Source: Anaeramoeba flamelloides (taxonomy: Eukaryota > Metamonada > Anaeramoebidae). From it: DNA of 64,000 nt. The notes below the pieces were generated by a model, which saw only the letters and a list, made by a program, of their open reading frames with translations, was not told the DNA's origin and searched no databases. Positions 33,951-46,680 of this stretch are shown here, one piece after another (positions within the stretch are counted from its first letter, which is position 1; every line of letters starts with the position of its first letter). The position numbers were made by a program, and so were the translations under genes. The DNA lies in assembly GCA_027625915.1 (NCBI GenBank), contig JANTQA010000012.1, positions 8,144,501-8,208,500 on the forward strand, given 5' to 3'.

Positions 33951-35741
33951 AAATGATTGTTGAGAAATCATATTGATTTCTATTGCAATTCTATTCAATC
34001 TTTGATCTTGATATATGATTAATAAATGTGAAAAATTATCACTTCATTTGCATTTCCTTTTTCAAATAGAAACTACAAATACCAACAAAATTCGTTTGGA
34101 GACTTGATTTCTAAAAGAAAAGTATGAAAAATGAAGTTAAAATTGTTTCCTATTTATTATTCAAATATCAGTAGAAATTCAAAACAAACATTGTTGTTTT
34201 TCTAAATTGGGCACTAAGAATTATTTGAGTTTTTCAATTTTTAAGAAAATTTATTGATTAATTAGTTTTCTTTCAGACATATATCAACAATTCTTTGATG
34301 TTTATTATTCTGGTTATTTCTTATTTGTTCTTCAAAGGTCAATTATATAAAATAATTGATATTTGAAAAAAATGTTTTGCCCCTTTGAAAGAAACAGAGT
34401 TTATAAATATTAGGGATGGGTAACTGAACATATCACAAAAAGTATAATAATGTACTATTATACCAAAATAATAATCAAGGTGAGAAGAATAATACAACTC
34501 ATTATTTTAGCAATAAGAAAGAAAATTAGTTATCCAATTTTTATATCTAAATTTTTTTTCTGTTTATTTTTTTTTATAAATTAAAATAGAAAAACTGGAT
34601 TTCATTTCAAATATATTGATTGAATTTGTAAATTTAAATTAATAAATATTTAGTGTTCTACATACAAATTTATGAATCTATTTTAAATATATATCCTTTC
34701 GATTATTTTTAAACTCAATATTTTTTTAAAAAATATCACTTGAATTTTCTGGATTATATTGGAACTTTTGTTTAAAATACCCTGCACAGACCTTATTAAA
34801 CCCATATTTCTAAAAGAAAAAGTAGTCTTTCTTTTTTTATTGGAGACCTATACATTAAATTATCTAAGAAACCAACAATAAACACTAAATAAATATGGTA
34901 TTGGCTTCTTAAAGTTCTATTATTAAAAAAACAATTTTAAAAATGAAAGATCAAATTGGAAAAATTATTTTCAAAATATTGAAGACAATTTTGATAAAGT
35001 TTGTTTATCATCAAAAAAAACACAAAATATGAATTAATAAGAGAAAATTTCATACAATTTTAAACACATTCAATCCATAATTTAATATTTTCAGAAAAAA
35101 TCAAGTACTTAACCTTCAAAATTGATTTGAACTTAGGTATACTATTAGGTATTAAATTAAATGTTGAATTGGAACAAGAAAACATAAAATTATGGGATTT
35201 AATTTGAATTTAAATTTTTCTTGTTCTGGGCACGGGTATTTTTGAGAACCATAAAAACAGTTTCAAAATTTATTAAAAATCAGAAAATATTTGGAGAAAT
35301 AAGAAGACTCTATTTGTTTGGGAAAAAAAGTTGTTTTTGTAAAAATATCAACTACTTTCGGCTATTGTAAAAATAATAAAAAGTTGTTAAAAAAAAAACA
35401 TCAAAAAACAGGAATTATTTCCTATTTCCGAGGCAAATATCGGTAGAGCTGAAATAATAGACTAAAACAAATACAATATTGTGTGGGGAACAATATATTC
35501 AATAATGAATGTTCCCAATTTAAAGATTAAAATTTTTCTAATTTGTGATGTTTAAATCTTGAAAAAATTAAACATAAAGTAAATAATAATTATCTTTAGA
35601 CAAACAAGAAATACCAGTTGAAATGGTTCACAGTAAACCGTACAAAATATTTGAGATTTAACCCTCTTCAGCAATATTCTAACAAGCAAATTTCTAATTG
35701 TAAATTATCATTTTTTTCAAATCTTCAATTCCTTATAAGAA

Positions 35742-37356
35742 ATGTCAACTTGCTGGAGCCCAATTTTCTTTAAAGATCTCGACAAAGAGAACCAAACTCT
35801 TTTAAAACGTTATGACTTGAAAAACTCATTAACCGTTAGTACTCAAACGCTTGGTGGCATTCAAGTTACGAGCTCAACAAAAGTTTTCAAGCCTAAAAAA
35901 ATGTTGGACTATTCTTCAAAACTCAATTTAGCTTATTCACTCAATAATGCTTTCAACGTTACGGGCTTTTACACTTCAAACCATGAATCCAAAGTTAACC
36001 TCAATTTTAAACTTTCCAATCCTAAAGGCCTGTCATTAGGTTTATCGGGTAAGAGTCAATTCCTAGTCGAATTACAAATTCACTTTTTTTATTCTTTCTT
36101 TTTTTTTATTTTGTTTGCTTTTGGGGATCGATCGTGAAATCCAAAAAAAAAAAGAAAAAAGAAACAAGAAAAAAGAAAAAAAAATAAAAAAATCCCAAAT
36201 CTTTTTGTTGATACAAAACTTCAAACTATCTCAAACAATACAATTAATTTCAAGTTTTCTTTTTGTAAAACAAAAGCACAATTATATTTTCTTTTCTTCT
36301 TTCAAGATTTGTAACCATTTTGATAATTTACTTTTTTTTTTCTTTTTTATTTTTTTCCTTCTTGATTGGAAAATGAATAAATTTAATCCCCAAAGAAGTT
36401 ATCCATATAGAACTAAAACCACATACTTTTTTTTCTACTAATTTTTGAAACATCTTCTTTTCATCTTAAATCAAAGGATGGTTTTCTGTTTTCACTACAG
36501 CCTGTTTCTTTTGAGAAGCAATAAGATCAAAGTATTCTTGTTTAATTTACACTAATTTGATCAAATGAAAACAATCTTGAATTTGAAAAGTATATTTTAT
36601 TTAATTGTCTTTGAAGGAAAAAGGCATTAAGGGAATAAAAGAGCAAAAAAAGTTCATAATTGCACAAAATAAAATGAATAAATTAATTTTAAAAAACAAT
36701 AAATTACAAACAATAAATATAAACAATAAACAAAAAAATAATAAATATAAACAATAAACAAACAAATAATAAAAAAAAACCCTTTGGATCACCTCTGCTT
36801 TAACAATATAGCTGGAACAAAACCTTTCCATGTTCAACCATCACTTTCATTCCGAAACAACTTTTTCACAACAAAAGCCTTTTTTGAACTCCCAAAAACC
36901 ACTTTATATTTAACTGGTGCAACTGGTTATAAAAATTTCACTTTTGGGACCAATTTCAAAACAAATTTAAAAACAAATACCTTCTCCTTGTTTACAAGTG
37001 CCGTTCAATACAAAATTACACCAAAATTAATTTTAAACGCAGGACATAACCATTTAAATAATATTGCAAGTCTGTCTATATTGTCGAAATATAATAAACA
37101 ATTTTCTTTCATTTTAGGTGGAGAAATGAATCTCAAGAATAAAAGTGCACTTATCGAAGTAGCAGGCGGCGCCAAGCTTGGCAACAATAGAACAGTGAAA
37201 GGAAAGTTCGATAGTAATGGCTTTTTAACATTGAATGGCAAATCAGAATTATTTGATAATATATCCCTTTCTGGTACATCAAAAATCAATATTTTGAAAG
37301 CCCAAAAGTTAGAGAATCATCAGGTCGCAGTTGGTTTGGAAATAAAAACAGCTTAA
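35742..37356 (+). CDS. VDAC: VDAC / mitochondrial porin (2 exons)
   Basis: Exons are 35742-36048 and 36812-37356; intron 36049-36811 (GTAAGA...TATAG) splits an Ala codon in phase 1. The protein is 283 residues, the same length as animal VDAC1. The N-terminus FFKDLDKENQTLLKRYD aligns with the amphipathic helix region of porins. The rest is a succession of alternating-polarity beta strands (LNLAYSLNNAFNVTGFYTS, KVNLNFKLSNPKGLSLGLS, NKSALIEVAGGAKLGNN, TLNGKSELFDNISLSGTSK). It ends in the VAVGLEIKTA strand typical of outer-membrane barrels. The role is metabolite exchange across the outer membrane of a mitochondrion or mitochondrion-related organelle. Tom40 is a related alternative; the length and the N- and C-termini favour VDAC. 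Confidence 0.85.
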
Positions 37357-37825
37357 CTCAGATTACAATTGGCCAGTTAGTTAATCTTTTCATTGTTTTT
37401 TTTTTTTTTTTTTATTTTTTATTTTTTATTCAGAAAACAAATAGTATATGTTTTAATTTCCTTTCTTTTATCTTTTATCTTTTTATCAATACATTCTTTT
37501 TATTCATAATAATTTTATTTATTAATATTTTTAAAATTACTATTAACAAAAATTAAAAAAATTATAAAATAAATATCTCCCATTAAAAAATTTTGCAATA
37601 TTTTTAAATTCAAAGATTTTTTTTATTTTTTTTTTATTGTTAATTAGGATTTATATTAAAACCCCAATAGAAAATATGACATGACTCTCATACTAGATGT
37701 TTTCTAAACTCCGGTTCAAAATTTTCATCACACACAAAAATTCAATTTCTGTAAAAACAAAATTTTTAAATCAACAATATAAGAAATATTAAAAAAAGAA
37801 CGACTTAAATACTAATTGAAATGTT
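37357..37825. other. 3' flank of VDAC
   Basis: AT-rich with T-runs. No gene seen. Confidence 0.5.
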
Positions 37826-37857
37826 AACAATAGAGGTTTTGATGATAACATATATTA

Positions 37858-37957
37858 TCATGATATTAACAATAAAATCGCGATAGTATTAAAAAATCGC
37901 GATTAGTCCAACTTTAAAGCGATATTCAACATTATCGCGATGTACACATTATCATGA
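37858..37957. repeat. Left subterminal TCGCGAT array (6 units)
   Basis: Unit starts are at about 37858, 37878, 37897, 37917, 37935 and 37952, with degenerate members TCATGA and AGCGAT. The spacing is 17-20 bases. Confidence 0.75.
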
Positions 37958-38239
37958 AAAAATGTAAAAATTATTTTTTTGAAATTACCTTAAAAAAATC
38001 TCGAGACTTTTACAAAGCTTTCCCCTTTAATAAAAGTTTGAAAGTTTTTTTTAGGGTTGTGAACTGTCTTCAAGTGTTTGAAAGTTTTGAAAGACAGAAA
38101 ACTTTTATAAAAGCAATGAGTTTGCTTGTAGTGCAAAAAATTTTTTTCTTTTTTTTTTTTTTTTTTATTTTTGAAGAGAGAAAATTGCTTTTCTCATGTG
38201 TGCCCTAATTTCTAAACTTTTTTTTAGAAATTTTGTTAA

Positions 38240-39770
38240 AGAATCACAAATTTTATTATCACTTACTAATGATAATATAGATGATGAATTCTTTTTATTA
38301 ATAATATCTCCGATATTATTAATTTTTTATTTTTTTCAAAAAATTCAGATATCCAGATTTTTCGATTTATTTTATAGGCCGGACAGTCCCATAAAAAATG
38401 ATCGAAATCTTCAATGATATCAATATCTAACTTTTCTTTACATAAATCACAATTTATATTTTTATTTTTACTTGTTACATAAGAGTACCTATTTAAACAA
38501 TTAGTAAAATTTCGAAATTTTAGAATTGTTTTTGAAGCTTTCCAGTTTAAATATTTTTGTTGTTTGAAATTGCAATTTTGTTGTTTTATAATTTTTAGAT
38601 ATTGTTGAACTTTCCAACTAGGTGAATTTTCCAATTCGGTTAATCGAAAAACTTTTAATTCTAAATCTAATAATTTTAATCCCTTAGTGTGCCAATTAAT
38701 ATTTTCATTTTCCAATTTTCGAAAATTTAGTATTGTTTTTAATTTTTTTAAATTTAAGAAATCTAATTTTTCTATCAATTTATATTTTCTTCGGTATATT
38801 TTTTAATCTAGCGAGATCAATTTTTGCTTCAGTTTTATAAATTAATCGAGGTGAATGGATATTAATTTGTAAGAAATTTGTGACTGTTTTATTGATAAAT
38901 CTATCAATTCTTTCAAAATCATTTTGTTTCAAGTCAAATATTTCAAGACCATAATAAAGTTGACTTAAAATGAGAGCTTTGAAAGAAGTTATTTTGACTC
39001 CATTGTTGAGTTTATTTTGTTGAAACAATCGATTAAGTGTTTCCAAGGACTTTTCCACTTTTTTGAAATTATATTCAAGATGTGTGTTTTTTTCTAACCA
39101 AATCCCAAGATAAAAAAATATCTTTTAATTCTTTTTTATATTTGGTTTTTTTTATTATGTGGGTTCATCCCGAATCTTTTTATTATTTCAAAAATCCTTT
39201 CTAAATTAATTTTTAGAGAGATTAATGGCCCTTTCATAATAAGAATAAGATCATCTGCATACATTTGAACATGAACAGCTAAAGTTTTTAACTTTTCTAG
39301 TAGGAAATGAGATATAAATGCGAAAAGAATTGGTGATAAGGGATCTCCTTGATAAACTCCAATTCCTTCTTTTTTTGTAATATCTCAAGAGCCAATTTTT
39401 AATTGTTTCATTTTTGATAAATTTTTTAATAGATTGATATATTAACGAGTGTTGTATAGAGTCAAAACATTTTTTGTATGTCTATAGTAACTACAAAGTA
39501 TTCTGTATTTTTATTTTTTTTTTTTATTTTTTTAAATTTTCTTAATAAATTTAAAACAGCAATTCTTGTTCCAAAATATTTTTTAAATCCAAATTGTTTT
39601 TTTTGAAATCAAGTCCCATGAGTCTTGAATTCCAATGTATATTAATTTTAAAAAAAATCTTGGAAGAGATTGATTTATGGAGATAGGTCGATAATTTAAT
39701 GGTTCGCCTTCATCCCCCGATTTATGAATAAATAATAAATTTCAAAAATTTTTTTCTTTACATTTTTTTT
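38240..39770 (-). pseudogene. LINE reverse transcriptase with C-terminal Cys/His domain, decayed
   Basis: On the minus strand, in N-to-C order: IDIQKMF (about 39455-39490), GIGVYQGDPLSPI (39325-39365), HVQMYADDLILIMKGP (39235-39285, active-site YADD intact), the thumb-like segment KITSFKALILSQLYYGLEIF (38780-39058), and the C-terminal domain with CDLC...DHFLWDCPAY (38266-38778), a C-X2-C-X15-H-X4-C knuckle. The last two are in different frames and the upstream part has stops, so the copy is dead. It is still the best-preserved LINE in the window. It resembles plant and protist L1/CR1-like elements carrying an RT-associated zinc domain. Confidence 0.8.
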
Positions 39771-40693
39771 TTTTAAATATAAAAATCTCAAACAAATTTT
39801 ATGATCAAACTAATAATTACCCATTTCAACAATGCACTTGAATACTATGAATTGTTAAAATAAAAAGATCATAATTTTCAGTCAGCTTTCCAAAAAAATC
39901 ACAATTTCGAGAATTAAAAAAAACTCTCAATTATCCCAACTTCTCAAAGTCAAATGTAATAATTTAAGTTTCTTTTAAGTATTATAAATCTGAAATGTTA
40001 CATGATCTAAAAATCTAATTTTGGAAAGATGAGTGAAAATTTTGTTCTGTTTATTTTGCAACAAATAGATTAAGATAGATGTGTTTTCTTGCAATGGATT
40101 TGTTACATTCACAATTTTAAATAGCCAAAAAGAATAAAGAATAATTTTCCTTCTTATTGGTGATCGGTCAAACAAAAACCTCTAAGCTCTAATTGTGTTT
40201 TCTGTCCAATACAAAGATGCTCAAAGAAGAAAAAGAACAAGAAGACAACAATTGTATAAAAAAATCTTAATAATGTGTGATCATCTGGCAAGGATGTTGT
40301 GAAATCTTTTGAATAGTTATTCAACTCCTTTTAGCTTTCTGAGAATATTGAAAATGTTTTAACCCAAGAACACATTCTTTTAAGAACGAGACAAAGGGTT
40401 GGTTGTTTTAGAAGCGAATTATTCAAGGCAATTTACAAAACCATGATTAACATAAAAAATATTTATTTATCTTTAGTTCTTATTGTTGTTGATCTTAAAG
40501 GATCGATAAGTTTGACAACCAAACCAAATGAAAATACAATAAAACTCTTTGATCTGATCCTTGATTGTATCAAGTATCTTTTTTGTTTTTTTTTCAAAGA
40601 ATGACTTTTTTTGACCTTATCTATTTTTTGATCAAAAAAAATTTTTTTGTTCAAATATTTCTCAATTAACCCAAAAACCCATCAACTGTTATA

Positions 40694-40868
40694 ACGCGAT
40701 TACTATTTAATCGCGATATTTTGGCACTTATCACGATTTTTTAATAATTATCGCGATTTCATAGAATATCACGATTTGTTATATTATCGCGATAATATTG
40801 AATATCACGATTTTCTGATATATCACGATTTGATGGAAATTATCGCGATTTTTGTAACTTTATCGTGA
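40694..40868. repeat. Right subterminal TCRCGAT array (10 units)
   Basis: Units start at 40694, 40711, 40731, 40751, 40769, 40787, 40805, 40823, 40843 and 40863. The spacings are 17, 20, 20, 18, 18, 18, 18, 20 and 20. The core alternates between the palindromic ATCGCGAT and ATCACGAT. Confidence 0.85.
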
Positions 40869-40902
40869 ATTTAGCATGTTATATCAAAAACTCTATTAAA
40901 CA

Positions 40903-40970
40903 ACAATTTTCCGAATATTTACAATTAAAAATCTTGTCAGTACTTATTTTCATGTTAGGTATTTTTATCA
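40903..40970. repeat. Degraded arm of the 4061-4260 foldback
   Basis: It shares CAATTTTCC, ACAATTAAAAATCTTGT and TATTTTCATG-TAGGTATTTTT with the right arm at 4187-4255. Only one arm is present. It abuts the end of the 3.1 kb element. Confidence 0.7.
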
Positions 40971-41370
40971 ATGCTAGACCTCTTTTTATGTAAAAAAAAA
41001 ATAATTTTTATTTTTTGTTTTTTGAGAAATATTCTGATGAATTTTTTTTTAAAATATACCATAAAATTCACTGACTTAATCAGTACGAATATTCCTGTCT
41101 ATTTTATGGAAATAGTTTATGAACAGAACAACTATAAAAAAAAAAAAGAGAATACTATGCAAACGATAAAAAAAATTATGACCTTTTTTTTGAAAATTGC
41201 ATATAGTGAATGTGAATACAGTCTGATTTAAATTTCAAACATTTTAGTTTTGAACAATTTGATGAAGGGAACTAATTCCTAAAGAACAAATAAAATAGCA
41301 AGAGAAAATAATAATAAAAAAAAATAAACTCATTTCCACCATTCAAAAGGGTGAAATAAATTTTATTTGA
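40971..41370. other. 3' flank of the Rab gene
   Basis: AT-rich. Nothing recognised. Confidence 0.5.
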
Positions 41371-42495
41371 TTAACAACAACCAGATTTATTATTACTACT
41401 GTTTGTTGCCTTTGATAGGGTTATTGAGCCTTCATCACTGCTATCAGAAAAATCCTGGTTAATTTTTTTTTTTAATTTTTTGGAGCTTTGTAATTGTTGT
41501 GTCATTTCAATAAAGAGTTTATCGACATTTTCAGATGTTTTTGCTGAGGTTTCAAAGAACATTAGGCCATTCTTTTCTGCATATTCTTGGCCTTTTTCCT
41601 TTTCGATTACACGTTCTTCGACCAAATCGATTTTATTTCCAACTAAGGCAATCCGGACATCAGGATCACCTAATTTTTTTAGCTCTTCAATCCATTTTTT
41701 TGATTTTTCAAAGGTGTCCTTTTTGTTGACAGCACCAAGATCGAAAATACAGAAAGGTTTGGAATTGTTCAATAAATTTAAAGTTCAAAAAAAAACAAAA
41801 TAGGGTGGTAACATAAAAATTTAAAAAAAAAATAAATAGGAAAATCGATCGTTTTGAAAAGGTTTTGAAAGGAATCACAAAAAAAAACAAAAAAAACTTA
41901 CATAAGATGTAATATCATAAATTATAAAGGCTGCACCAGCACCACGGTAATACCTAATTATGTTGAAAGCATTTTTGTTGATAACAAAAAGAGAAATAAG
42001 AAGATTAATCAAAAAGAAAATTGCCTTGGGTAATCAGTTCGTTGGTTCCAAAAACAAAACAAAAAAAAAATTGTTTATTTTCCAAAGGTTGGTAAACAAA
42101 AAATTCAAACATTGGTGCAAGAGAATGGTATCTTTCTTGGCCGGCTGTGTCCTATTAATAATATCGGTTTGTAGTCATAATAAAAAAAACAAAAAAAAAA
42201 AAAACATTTAAAATTTGGGATAAAAAAAGTTTCTGTAATTAGTGTCATTTTGAAAGTTGGATCAAACAAAATAGATCGATTAGAAAAAAAAAATAAATGG
42301 AACAAATTTAAGACTAACCCAAATTTGGAGTTTGTAGTTGACGTTTTTGATTGTAATTTTTTTTGTTAAGAACGCTGCTCCTACAGTTGGTTCTTGGGAT
42401 GGGGAAAATTTCCCGTTAACAAAACGAATAACAAGCGAAGATTTTCCAACAGCAGACTCTCCTAAAAATACAATTTTATGATTTATTGAAGACAT
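41371..42495 (-). CDS. RAB5: Rab5-like small GTPase (4 exons)
   Basis: Exons on the minus strand are 42495-42319, 42151-42111, 41953-41902 and 41718-41371. Introns of 167, 157 and 183 bases all have GT...AG ends and compatible phases (0, 2, 0). The protein is 205 residues. Motifs: P-loop GESAVGKSS (residues 12-20), effector region QEPTVGAAFLTKK, DTAGQERYHSLAPMYYRGA across three exons, NKID, ETSAKTSENVDKLF, and C-terminal KSGCC for geranylgeranylation. YHSLAPMYYRGA and GAAF are Rab5 signatures (Rab5/21/22 group), so an early-endosome fusion role is expected. I start at the ATG at 42495; the upstream in-frame ATG at 42540 would add a hydrophobic, AT-derived extension. The C-terminal tail is rich in Ser/Asp/Lys. 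Confidence 0.95.
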
Positions 42496-43439
42496 TAAAG
42501 AAATAAAAAGACAAGTTATTTGAAAAAAAATAAAATTCACAAGCCATTTGTTCTCAAAGTAGTATCTTTTTTTTTTTCAACGAAAAAAGTATTGGGGTCA
42601 TTCAGGGATTATTTTTACGAGTTAAATCCCAAGATTAAATTGGTTGTCAACCCAGAGAAAATTGACTGTATTTTCAAGGGTTCAAATACCTCTTCGAAAT
42701 TTATTCACGGTTTTTATAGAATAATTTAAATACTGTTATTTTCCTCTTAATACAGGAAAATTTTTATTTCAAGTTTCCAAATATTTTTCGGGTTATAAGG
42801 TTGCAAAACCAAAGATCATTAGAAAATCAATTAAAAATATTTGTCTCGTTTTAATTAAGCTTCCAAAATGGATTTGAGATAAAATTATAATAAAAACAGT
42901 ACCATTTTAATATAATGAAGTTCGATCTTTATTTTTTGTTCTGTTGGAATTGAATCTAAATTCATTAAAGAAAAATTTGTTTAAAAGAATGTTTAAATGA
43001 AAGGAAAGATAAATTATTGAAATGATTGGGTATTTCAGGATTTGAAAAGAACTAAAAAACAATTATTGATCAAAAAACTGTTTGATATTATCTTTGAAAA
43101 TTTGTGAATTTAAACTTGATTTTTTTAAAACTATTTATATCAAATATATTTTTAATCATTACCCAGAACTTTCAAATAGTTGGAAACGAAATATAACTGT
43201 AACCATCATATGAAAATTTATTATTTTCAATACTTTTCAAGCCAAATTTCAAAATTGATCGGTAAAAAATTGTTTTTTCTAAAAAACAAAATATTTTGAA
43301 AAAAAATCGAAAATTTTAAAATTGAACAAGAACTTTTGATATTGAATTCATAAAATTCAAATAAAAATGTTGTTAGTAATAAATGACCTTTCCTGAGAAC
43401 ACAAAATAAAGATATTTCTTAGAAATTTAGGACAAAAAA

Positions 43440-43870
43440 ATTATAATCAGAGAAAAAGTTTAACAAGATTTTTTCATTGTAAGGACTACATAAAATGAAA
43501 AGTAATCCCAATTAATTATTAGAAAGATAAAAATGAATAAAGTAAAAAAATAAGATTCAACACAATAACAGTTTTTCTAATACTATCTTTATGAAACTGT
43601 TATTCTAAGTTTAATATATTGCTCAAAAAATCTTGAAAAAATAATCCAATTTTGCGATCTCCAAACTACTCTATTACATCTGAATTATTTATATAAGTTT
43701 TAGTTTCTTTGATTGAAAATAATATATTAAATGATTGTTTGAAGTTTATTTGTTGATTCTCTTTTTTGTTTTAATTTTTCATTTTCAATACTCCTGTCAA
43801 TTAAAAATTGTGTTGAAAATTTTTCCATCGTGACACTTTCTTTTTCTTCAAGGGTAAGTGCCTTTATAAC
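43440..43870. repeat. Dispersed repeat family A, copy 1
   Basis: It aligns in direct orientation to 61700-62120 (shared CACAATAACA, GATCTCCAAA, TTTGATTGAAAATAATATA and TTTCTTTTTC-type blocks). Confidence 0.55.
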
Positions 43871-44814
43871 CATTCAATGTTTAAGAAAGCAATAGTTGAT
43901 TTTTTATTTAAAAAAAAAAATAGATTTTTCTCATTTAAATATTGGAATAAAAATAATAATAATAAATCTTTTAAAATTATAATTTCGAATCATAACAATA
44001 AAATATTTTTATTTTTTTTTTTTTTAATTGCAGTGATTACTGAAAATTTATTCATATTTAATTTTTCTTAAAAATTCAATTTGGATTAAAAAAATAGGTT
44101 CAACCAATATAATTATAATAATAAATATATAATAACATTTTATGAATTAAATTATCAATTTGTATTAGATTGATTTATCATTAATGGACTTTTTTTGCAA
44201 AAAATATTAAAAACATTTGAAAATATTGAAAAATTGATTAATTTGTTTTTCAGAGAAAAATAAATCTTAATTTCTCTCAATTGGAGAAATAAATAAAGAA
44301 GAAATTCTTTAGAATAGAAAAGAAGGTTTATTTTTTAAATATCAAGTTTTTAATAGAAAGATGGGTAATATAAAAACTTACAGCCAATAGAAAACTAATG
44401 ATTTTTTTCCAGTTTGTTAATATTTTTTTTTCTTCCTTTAAGAATATAAATAATGTCTATGTAGTAAATTAAAACAAATACATTATGAAGATTTCAAAAA
44501 TTTAATATCTTGTAAGAAATCTATTCAAGTCTGCCTTAAATTGAATTTGAATTGAAAATTAGACTCTTTGAATAACTTTCGTTCTAACTCCAATTCAAAA
44601 GTTTTAATGCACAAAAATTCAATTTTTGAAAAAAAATAATTTATATAATCAATTCTCTAAGAAATATAAAAAAATGAACCATTCAGTATTGTAATTTAAA
44701 CTAAAATTTCATAATTTCAATACTGAACAAAATAAAAAAAAATAAAGAATTATTTTATACAAAAAAAAAAAGAGTGTGCTTAAAATTTTAGAGATTGGCT
44801 AACAAAAAAATCCA

Positions 44815-45010
44815 TTGGTTAATTTTTTGAAATTCTATTAGGATTATTTATCGATCAAAAGTTTAGATACCATCAAATAATTTAATTGAAGTTCTTCTAT
44901 TTTGAAAAACTGGACTTGTACATTCAGGCAAACTATTGAAAAAAATTATTGATCTAACAAAAAAAGTTAAGTAATTCAAAAAATGAAATTGAAATCAAAA
45001 AACTAAAATA
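44815..45010 (-). repeat. Dispersed repeat family B, copy 3 (empty TTAA site)
   Basis: Reverse-complement alignment to 16030-16222 and 18480-18668, continuing through a single TTAA at about 44832 into the ATTTTTTTGTTA flank. Confidence 0.65.
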
Positions 45011-46389
45011 TGAAACAATTTTTTCAAGATTGTAAAAAAAATCAAAATTACTTCAAATTTAATTGAAATTGTATTATCCGAGATTATTTGAATCTTTTAA
45101 CTGTTTTGAAAGAGTGAAAAATTACGAATTTTAGTTTCATAGACACCCATTTTATATAATGATTGTTTATCATTCAGCTAAAATGTATGACCCAAAAAAA
45201 TAAAAATAAAAATGATTTGAATGAAAAATAAATAAAAAGTAAAGTTGAAAATTTTTACAAAATAAAGATTCTTATTTTATTTATGATTTGATTTATTTTA
45301 TTCTATAAAATAATAATAATAATCCTTAATAATCAGTCCATATTCTATAATATTTTAATATAAAGGTATGCCATGAATTATTTTAATAATATTACTTATG
45401 AATTTAAACTTTCAGATTGAAATTTAGATCACTATTTATTTACAAATTATTATATATTAAACGAGATTTTCCATAATTTTTATCAGGAATTAAAAAAAAA
45501 ATGTATTGAAATAAAGATCCTTAATTTGGATTAATAAATACCTAAAAAAGAAAAAGAAAATACAGTTTAAAAATCAAAAACCTTTCATCCATAATTTTAA
45601 GATGGGTTTTTTTTTTTGATTTTTTTGTGTATATGTTATATGTTTTATTTAATCTGATATATCCTACCGAATTTATTTTTTTGTAATAGCTATTCGGTAA
45701 TTTAAATTCCTTAATATATTTTTTCGATATTGTTTTATTAAAATAATTAAATTCTTTTAATTGGTATAAACATCTAATTTTGATTTAAATAGTTTTAAAA
45801 CCAACACTGGATTCACTATTTTGGTTCAACAAAACATCAGAAACTTTTACTAAAAAGTGAATTAGATATAAAAATATTTTCAATCTTTTATTATTTTTTA
45901 GTTACTATAATCAAATTAATTTAAAGACCAGTCTAAAGGGAGAGAAAAGTTTTTTTTCAAAATTCGAATATATAAAGAAATAAAATATTTTATTGTTTTG
46001 TGAAATTGAAAATCCCTTTGAATTTTTTTCTTGAAAAATATAAATCCTTTAATTCTATACAAAGTGGAACACACAACACCAAAATAAAATAATTTTAAAA
46101 CCAAAATTGAAATTAAACAATTTTTTCGATGAGTTGAGACAATTAATTTTTCTTTTTTGTTATTTTCTACACCAAAAAAAGATAAAATATAATTAATTAA
46201 ATATTTCAAGTTACAAATGGTTATATTTCTGGTGTTTTTTGTAATTTTTAAAACTCACTGGACAATAAATAATCTCAAAAAGTAAATCTCATTAATGAAA
46301 ATGATTACCAAATAACCAATATTTCTATTAAAGATTGATTATTTTAAGTGAAAATTTCGCAAAAAAAAAAAGTAATTAATTCCTGTTTT

Positions 46390-46680
46390 ACAATCTTGCT
46401 CTAAACTAAATAACAATTTATGGTTTAGAATTTGAAATTGAAATGTATGTTTTTTAAAAAAATTATTCCTAAAAAAATAAATAAATTCTTTTGTACCAAA
46501 AAATTGTTGTGTTTCAAGGTAACTTTTCTTTTTCAAACGAACATATTTTGGATCAATCTCTTATCATCAAAAAATCAGAGTATCTAAACTTTTTTAATCT
46601 TGTGAAATTCAAATCTCCACAAATAAATCAATGTCCAATTCCAAATTAATCGATTTTTAATTATGTTTTCAAAATAAATT
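46390..46680. repeat. Dispersed repeat, partner of 18020-18300
   Basis: Direct-orientation similarity with shared CTAAACTAAATAAC, CAATCTCTTAT and ATCTCCACAAAT-like blocks. Non-coding. Confidence 0.5.

Larger units (their letters stand above)
31093..35741. other. Intergenic region between the BTB and VDAC genes
   Basis: 4.6 kb, AT-rich. It holds the 318-base TTAA-flanked foldback (31484-31801), a (TA)n microsatellite (32342-32381), a dispersed repeat (33705-33950) and an isolated MITE end (ATTCAAATATCAGTA, about 34178-34192). The BTB and VDAC genes diverge from it. No gene or RNA recognised. Confidence 0.5.
37826..40900. mobile_element. 3.1 kb terminal-inverted-repeat element with TCGCGAT arrays at both ends
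   Basis: The ends AATAGAGGTTTTGATGATAA (37829) and, inverted, AATAGAGTTTTTGATATAAC (ending 40899) define the boundaries. Immediately inside each lie arrays of TCGCGAT/TCACGAT spaced 17-20 bases: six units at 37858-37957 and ten at 40694-40868. Such subterminal arrays in DNA transposons are transposase binding sites. The interior encodes no transposase that I can see; it contains a dead LINE (38240-39770) that probably inserted later. Boundaries are approximate. Confidence 0.65.

Noticed and set aside
40694-40868. Regularly spaced repeats resembling a CRISPR array
   Set aside because: The repeat core is only 7-8 bases, the spacers are 10-13 bases of AT-rich DNA, the host is eukaryotic, and a second array lies at the other end of the same element.
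42496-42540. Upstream in-frame ATG for the Rab gene
   Set aside because: It adds a hydrophobic leader not seen in Rab proteins; the ATG at 42495 gives the normal distance to the P-loop.
42664-42695. GGGTTCAAATACC resembling a tRNA T-arm (B box)
   Set aside because: No acceptor stem, anticodon arm or A box can be folded around it.
43727-43873. 48-codon minus-strand frame (MVIKALTLEEKESV...) with protein-like composition
   Set aside because: It lies inside dispersed repeat family A, whose other copy (61700-62120) does not preserve the frame, so it is probably chance.
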